Made by a program: the position numbers and the translations under genes. A stretch of DNA of 5,543 bases from JAQBFJ01 sp032123435 (GTDB lineage Bacteria > Verrucomicrobiota > Kiritimatiellia > UBA8416 > JAQBFJ01): contig JAQBFJ010000049.1 in assembly GCA_032123435.1 (NCBI GenBank), positions 1 through 5,543 on the forward strand. The letters are read 5' to 3'. The notes beneath the pieces are model-generated. The model had not been told where the DNA came from. It worked only from the letters and a program-made list of their open reading frames with translations, and did no database searches. Shown here piece by piece: positions 3,901 through 5,543 of the stretch (positions within the stretch are counted from its first letter, which is position 1; each line of letters opens with the position of its first letter).

Positions 3901-5376
3901 GCGGATTTGGCTCTGGGGTCGCGGATGACCGGAGTTCTTCTTGGATTTCCACTGTTCGTCGTCGACCTTAAGGACGATTGGTTCGACGTCAGCGGGGATA
4001 GCATTGAGCTCGCGTGCGAATATATGCTTGTGCTCCCGAAGGAGGGCTTGTATCTCGAGCACGGTTTCAGGATCCCCTGCAATATCCGTTGGGATTTCAG
4101 AGGTACCTGTGTTCTGGAAAGGATCCCAGGGATTATCCCACTCTTCATCTGGATAAAGATCGGCCGGATATTCTTGACCTGGGTCGGTTTTATCCATCAA
4201 GTCCGATAATGGGATACGGACGTTTTTGCGTTGGGATGCCTGGACATACCCCAAAAACGACGAGTCCCCCCCTTTGTTTGGTATACTAGGGGAAGGACGC
4301 ACCTGTTGACGTGCTTGGGCCAGAGCTGCTTCTGCAGTTGTTCCGAACAGTTGGTTGTGTAATCGAAACAATAGTCCATGTTGGACACTGTCTGTGTTTC
4401 CGATGATGACATCGTACTCACAATCTAATTCTAAAACATGAAAAGTTAGATTAACTGTTTCATTTTTAAGACTTAACTCATCAAAAAACAAGCATGTAAT
4501 ATGTAAACTAAAGTGGCACGGATGTGATCCGCTTTCTAATGGCGACTTAGTTACAATCATGGATGATGTTGGCTTGGAGCCTCTATCGACTAATAGATCC
4601 GCGATATCCGGAGACATGTAGTTATTCCCGCCCGCGCCTCCATCGATTAGGCACTTGGCGTGTAGTTCCTCGTCGATGTGGCGTTCAGCCTGTTGAGGTT
4701 GAAGTATAAGGTCGATGACCGGGTAGGGGTTATCACGGAGATAATCGCGGTTAGTGCGTGCCTTAGGATCGACCGTTCGGCAGTAATATGACCAGTCTGC
4801 GTCCTTTTTAGGAGCAGGATCTGGGCTATCGTACACCGCCTGAGCTAAGTGCAGAAGAGGATCTATGGTAGTTTCCTTACCTCGTCCGCGGCCGCGTCCG
4901 CCGCGTCCTCCTCTTCCCCCGCCTCTGCCGCCTTGGTTGGAAGAAGAAGAAGAAGAAGAAGAAGAGCCGCCTGAGTTTGGGTTTTGCTTCTTTCCTTCGC
5001 GATACACGGCCCACTGCTGCATGTATGCTGTCCAAGTCTTTTCATCGAAGGATGGAAGCTTTAGAGTAGCAGGCAGAACAATGGGTACCGCTGTAACGGT
5101 TGTGCCAGCCTTCGGGTCCTTGACGGCGCCGAGGTAGGCTTTGGCCGCAGTGGATTCAATCCATGGTGTGTTCGTCTTGTTTACTCCTGGGTGCTTGGCT
5201 GTCAGCCAAAAACATTCCCCGAAGCGATTACAGAGGTCGCGGCCGCAAGAAGTACAAGCTACCACCGGGGTGATAGTCGTCTTGCCTGCGTCTTTGTACC
5301 CTTGGGATTGCCCTTGGGGACTTTGGGCGCCGGTTGACCGTCTTGCGCATTCTGGTCGCTGGATCGTTTGGGAGTG
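958..5376 (-). CDS. pol: Pol polyprotein (protease-RT-RNase H-integrase-chromodomain), expressed with Gag
   Basis: This is a single uninterrupted frame ending in TGA at 958-960. It opens after a stop at 5377-5379. No ATG occurs before residue 82; numbering here counts the GTG codon at 5263-5265 as residue 1, giving 1435 residues. Order: Cys cluster (4-18), Ser/Arg-Gly linker (100-130), retropepsin (about 204-300, catalytic D208), reverse transcriptase (about 457-650, D535 and YIDD 599-602), RNase H (about 746-866; D754, E797, D822, D863), integrase H2C2 (935-978), integrase core (D1007, D1067, E1103), GPY/F (about 1228-1286), chromodomain (1304-1361) and a basic tail (1411-1430). This is the full Ty3/gypsy set at a usual length. 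The frame is -1 relative to gag and overlaps it by 118 nt, so a Gag-Pol fusion by -1 frameshift is the likely route. A one-base lesion in an originally fused gag-pol is the alternative. Function: copying the element RNA into DNA and inserting it. Very confident on identity, less on the start. Confidence 0.95.
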   Translation of the reverse strand, partial: HSQTIQRPECARRSTGAQSPQGQSQGYKDAGKTTITPVVACTSCGRDLCNRFGECFWLTAKHPGVNKTNTPWIESTAAKAYLGAVKDPKAGTTVTAVPIVLPATLKLPSFDEKTWTAYMQQWAVYREGKKQNPNSGGSSSSSSSSSNQGGRGGGRGGRGGRGRGRGKETTIDPLLHLAQAVYDSPDPAPKKDADWSYYCRTVDPKARTNRDYLRDNPYPVIDLILQPQQAERHIDEELHAKCLIDGGAGGNNYMSPDIADLLVDRGSKPTSSMIVTKSPLESGSHPCHFSLHITCLFFDELSLKNETVNLTFHVLELDCEYDVIIGNTDSVQHGLLFRLHNQLFGTTAEAALAQARQQVRPSPSIPNKGGDSSFLGYVQASQRKNVRIPLSDLMDKTDPGQEYPADLYPDEEWDNPWDPFQNTGTSEIPTDIAGDPETVLEIQALLREHKHIFARELNAIPADVEPIVLKVDDEQWKSKKNSGHPRPQSQIRKAETLRQIRLMLAQGLILPSEAVYYSQVLLCPKPNGAWRFCVDYRALNKCSERESWPLPNIEAMLHRIGDARPRYFAVMDATKGFFQTPMALASQIFTAFICFAGVYQWLRCPMGLKGAPGYFQRQLSLVFIAAGLLYLGLELYIDDIIVYGHTKEEFMSRLRRTFIVLRDKRITLNPDKCKFGYNKVEYVGHTIDETGLDFTEKKKNKVLNFPVPVLSKHLKSFLGLCNYFRDHVPKYSTRVKPLLDLLLNYDKHRKLVWTDESEAAFYEVRDAVATCVKLFFMHHDDPNYEVVLCTDASAYGLGGYLCQRHKETGHETPIQFISGTFTKEQLRWSTNEKEAYAVFYCLLKLRHLLRDIQFVLLTDHKNLIYINDCASDKVARWKLFTQEFDALIEHLPGVENRIADNFSRLCVILRPRTEKSTPKAYRDSLQQTILYPSAAVATLMLLNTSNPHDIASTSEVYSSIDKKEMKLLAQYHNDITGHHGVARTIDKLKSHFNKQKPMPRLHEKVRAFIKHCPCCQKMNQLRIPIQTLGFTAATYTPMERINIDTIGPLPADSHGNIYIIVIIDCFSRWIRLIPCSDVTAETAARTALLPWLCDYGTPEVILSDNGTQFVNHLWTALSEIVGTTLRQTTPYSKEENTIVERSNKEVMRHLRNILFDRNIEIADWGLYVPMVQRIFNATEIESIKTSPGQIIYGNSIQLDRRLFEVTKTVAQEGPLHLSKYIDTLLQQQLHIIHLAQKHQIGKDKAHIFKKSEAVTLPTEYTIGSYVLLEYPPGGLRRGPPNKLMPFLEGPFKVVNQYGTRYTLQNLLNGETRDVHVSRIRPYLSTSDTSLEKMRSIAVKDHHEFVVDTVLEHTGNPKKKSELLFKIRWQGYTEEHDSWEPWKNLRLVDKLHDYLRNNGMAKLVPKTDDIVDALILTSEFINANTSIPDVSVSQEAEKEEADVPTSDPTRKRRASHRSRNSRSRKQVRFADSG
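973..1035 (-). other. Pol C-terminal basic tail, candidate nuclear localisation signal
   Basis: After the chromodomain and an acidic linker (EAEKEEAD, 1397-1404) the protein ends in an Arg/Ser-rich run, RKRRASHRSRNSRSRKQVRF (1412-1431). RKRR plus the following basic cluster fits a classical nuclear localisation signal, which would carry the integrase complex into the nucleus. The terminal KQVRF also matches the loose RVxF pattern for protein phosphatase 1 docking, but such short matches are common by chance. Confidence 0.5.
1183..1356 (-). other. Chromodomain (Pol residues 1304-1361)
   Basis: The segment HHEFVVDTVLEHTG...LLFKIRWQGYTEEHDSWEPWKNLRLVDKLHDYL has the chromodomain pattern: EYxVE-like strand (EFVVD, 1306-1310), then FKIRWQGY (1327-1334), then DSWEPW (1339-1344) and a C-terminal helix. 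By alignment to HP1, the methyl-lysine cage would be F1307, W1331 and Y1334, all aromatic. This resembles the group I chromodomains that bind methylated H3K9 and direct chromoviruses to heterochromatin. Binding is inferred from family knowledge. Confidence 0.9.
1408..1584 (-). other. Integrase C-terminal GPY/F module (Pol residues 1228-1286)
   Basis: VLLEYPPGG (1229-1237) begins a small SH3-like fold. KLMPFLEGPFKVV (1245-1257) carries the signature as GPF at 1252-1254, and DVHVSRIRPYL (1276-1286) ends it. The module is typical of gypsy-class integrases and assists DNA binding and multimerisation. It joins directly to the chromodomain. Confidence 0.85.
1831..2463 (-). other. Integrase: H2C2 zinc-binding domain and DD35E catalytic core (Pol residues 935-1145)
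   Basis: The N-terminal HHCC finger uses H935 and H941 (HNDITGHHG) with C975 and C978 (CPCC). The core follows: first Asp D1007 in RINIDTIGPL, second D1067 in VILSDNGTQF, and E1103 in IVERSNKEVMRHL. Exactly 35 residues separate D1067 from E1103, as the family requires. The enzyme trims and joins the cDNA ends to target DNA. The HX5H spacing of the finger is on the short side for the family. Confidence 0.93.
2668..3030 (-). other. RNase H domain (Pol residues 746-866)
   Basis: Catalytic residues are D754 (LCTDASAYGLGGYLCQ), E797 (STNEKEAYA), D822 (LLTDHKNLIYI) and D863 (RIADNFSR), the standard Ty3/gypsy set. It degrades the RNA of the RNA:DNA hybrid and leaves the polypurine primer. A typical tether (about 660-745) connects it to RT. 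Confidence 0.92.
3316..3897 (-). other. Reverse transcriptase domain (Pol residues 457-650)
   Basis: Motifs appear in order: VLLCPKPNGAWRFCVDYRAL (483-502), FAVMDATKGF with D535, LRCPMGLKGAPGYFQR (565-580), and LYIDDIIVYG with the YIDD box at 599-602 (D601, D602), then LNPDKCKFGYNKVEYVGH. The palm triad D535/D601/D602 is complete. CPMGLKGAP replaces the common MPFGLTNAP wording, a subgroup trait rather than damage. Confidence 0.95.
4366..4656 (-). other. Retropepsin-like aspartic protease (Pol residues 204-300), DGG active site
   Basis: KCLIDGGAGGNNYMSPDIADL (204-224) aligns with the family pattern LIDSGATxNFIS, and YDVIIGNTD (284-292) matches the second motif DVILGxD. The catalytic Asp is D208, but the usual Ser/Thr after it is Gly (DGG in place of DSG/DTG). 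The fold is otherwise as expected. The enzyme would release mature Gag and Pol proteins as a dimer. Confidence 0.8.
4876..4968 (-). other. Low-complexity Ser/Arg-Gly linker (Pol residues 100-130)
   Basis: Nine serines (101-109) are followed by RGG/RG repeats up to residue 129 (GGRGGGRGGRGGRGRGRG). RGG boxes bind RNA and are frequent in nucleocapsid-type proteins. Here the block sits between the Cys cluster and the protease, so it likely belongs to the nucleocapsid end of the Gag-Pol protein. Confidence 0.8.
4939..4966. repeat. Trinucleotide microsatellite (AAG/CTT) inside pol
   Basis: About nine tandem AAG units on the plus strand encode the polyserine run on the minus strand (mostly TCT codons). 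The near-uniform codon suggests recent slippage. Unit changes preserve the reading frame. Confidence 0.85.
5212..5256 (-). other. Knuckle-like Cys cluster (residues 4-18 of the pol frame)
   Basis: CTSCGRDLCNRFGEC gives C4-X2-C7-X4-C12-X5-C18, followed by FWLTAKHP. This resembles the retroviral zinc knuckle CX2CX4HX4C but with Cys in place of His and one extra residue before the last Cys. The nearby H25 could be an alternative ligand. It lies just after gag ends, where a nucleocapsid knuckle is expected, and would bind element RNA. Confidence 0.55.
5259..5376 (-). promoter_or_regulatory. Gag/pol overlap, candidate -1 frameshift zone
   Basis: Both frames are open here: gag stops at TAG 5259-5261, and the pol frame opens after TGA at 5377-5379. 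Pol is in the -1 frame relative to gag. No canonical X-XXY-YYZ heptamer is evident; the closest is C-CCC-AAG at 5313-5319, which would re-pair well only in the P site. The CCCAAGGG repeats at 5299-5306 and 5311-5318 are C/G runs that might promote slipping or mutation. Frameshifting is inferred from the frames. Confidence 0.45.
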
Positions 5377-5543
5377 TCAGGTATGACTAAACCGAGATCG
5401 ACAGCATTCCGGATTTTGATCTGCATCTCGTCCACGATGCGATACAACTTATCGAAAAGTTGCTGCATGGTTTGAGGAAGACCGGTTACGCAGTGAGGAA
5501 CTGACGAGGTGTCGTTCACTGGTTTAGACAGGCCGTTGATGAG
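5259..5543 (-). CDS. gag: Gag C-terminal part (truncated by window edge)
   Basis: Ninety-four codons are visible, open to the right edge and ending at TAG 5259-5261. The stretch PQTMQQLFDKLYRIVDEMQIKIRNAV looks helical, as at the end of a capsid domain. It is followed by a disordered, basic, Pro/Lys/Gln-rich tail with PKV-PKG-NPKG repeats (PKVPKGNPKGTK). Position directly upstream of pol on the same strand is the main reason for calling it gag; the sequence alone is too diverged for a domain match. The GTG at 5517-5519 is not a real start: the frame continues upstream (LINGLSKPV...). The knuckle-like Cys cluster is found only after a shift to the pol frame, so the unshifted product would lack it. 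Confidence 0.75.
   Translation of the reverse strand, partial: LINGLSKPVNDTSSVPHCVTGLPQTMQQLFDKLYRIVDEMQIKIRNAVDLGLVIPDTPKRSSDQNAQDGQPAPKVPKGNPKGTKTQARRLSPRW

Larger units (their letters stand above)
425..5543 (-). mobile_element. Ty3/gypsy chromovirus LTR retrotransposon (3' LTR through partial gag; 5' end off the window)
   Basis: The minus strand carries gag C-terminus, pol, a short noncoding stretch, a polypurine tract and an LTR in the standard order. The domain order protease, RT, RNase H, integrase is diagnostic of Ty3/gypsy (Copia elements put integrase before RT). A GPY/F module followed by a chromodomain at the Pol C-terminus is diagnostic of chromoviruses. There is no room for env: only 281 nt separate the pol stop from the LTR, with no meaningful ORF. 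The left end appears to interrupt another retroelement's coding sequence in the same orientation. The 1435-codon pol frame has no internal stop or frameshift and all catalytic residues checked are present, so the copy is plausibly competent or recently so. The 5' LTR, primer-binding site and the start of gag are not visible. Confidence 0.93.

Noticed and set aside
3859..4209. Plus-strand open frame of 116 codons opposite pol
   Set aside because: It lies wholly antisense to the Pol segment just before and at the start of RT, has no recognisable motif, and is explained as a shadow of the real frame. The same holds for the other short plus-strand frames between 1810 and 5386 and the minus-strand ones in alternate frames.
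5263..5265. GTG as a true start for pol
   Set aside because: No basis in eukaryotic translation; the frame extends to 5376 and fusion to Gag explains it better.
5517..5519. GTG as the start of gag
   Set aside because: It is only an alternative-start call; the frame stays open upstream to the window edge, and nuclear eukaryotic gag would start at ATG further out.
5520..5543. Primer-binding site or 5' LTR at the right edge
   Set aside because: The right edge is still inside the gag reading frame, so these must lie beyond the window.

Overview
The window is eukaryotic transposon sequence. About 92% of it (425 to the right edge) is most of a Ty3/gypsy LTR retrotransposon lying on the minus strand. 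It carries a C-terminal chromodomain, which places it among the chromoviruses. Intact retroviral-type Pol domains, a chromodomain, an (AAG/CTT) microsatellite inside the ORF and a second, unrelated retroelement on the left all point to a repeat-rich eukaryotic genome. The wording of the RT and integrase motifs (CPMGLKGAP, IVERSNKEVMRHL) and a neighbouring RT/RNase H of DIRS-like style would suit an oomycete, a fungus or another protist. The host cannot be fixed from the sequence alone.

Layout, left to right on the plus strand. 1-424: a GC-rich piece of another retroelement's reverse transcriptase/RNase H, on the minus strand, cut off by the window edge and interrupted on its upstream side. 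425-676: the element's 3' LTR (ends TGTGGC...GTCACA on the plus strand), holding a strong stem-loop and a 15-bp repeat at 30-bp spacing. 677-694: the polypurine tract (minus strand). 695-957: an AT-rich, palindrome-rich 3' untranslated stretch with no gene and no env. 958-5376: an uninterrupted pol frame. In order of translation it encodes a knuckle-like Cys cluster, a Ser/RGG linker, protease, reverse transcriptase, RNase H, integrase (H2C2, DD35E core, GPY/F), chromodomain and a basic tail. 5259-5543: the C-terminal end of gag in the -1-related frame, running off the right edge. The 5' LTR, primer-binding site and most of gag lie beyond 5543.

How it fits together: Gag forms the particle. 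Pol is probably made as a Gag-Pol fusion, since its frame has no ATG before residue 82 and overlaps gag by 118 nt. Protease would cut the polyprotein, RT/RNase H would copy the RNA using the PPT for second-strand priming, and integrase would insert the cDNA, with the chromodomain probably steering it to methylated histone H3. Every catalytic residue checked is present and the long frame has no stop, so the copy looks young or recently active. The element appears to have inserted in the coding sequence of the older retroelement on its left. I see no non-transposon gene, RNA gene or CRISPR. The most unusual points are the -1 gag/pol arrangement, the DGG protease triad, the all-Cys knuckle-like cluster and the Ser/RGG linker.
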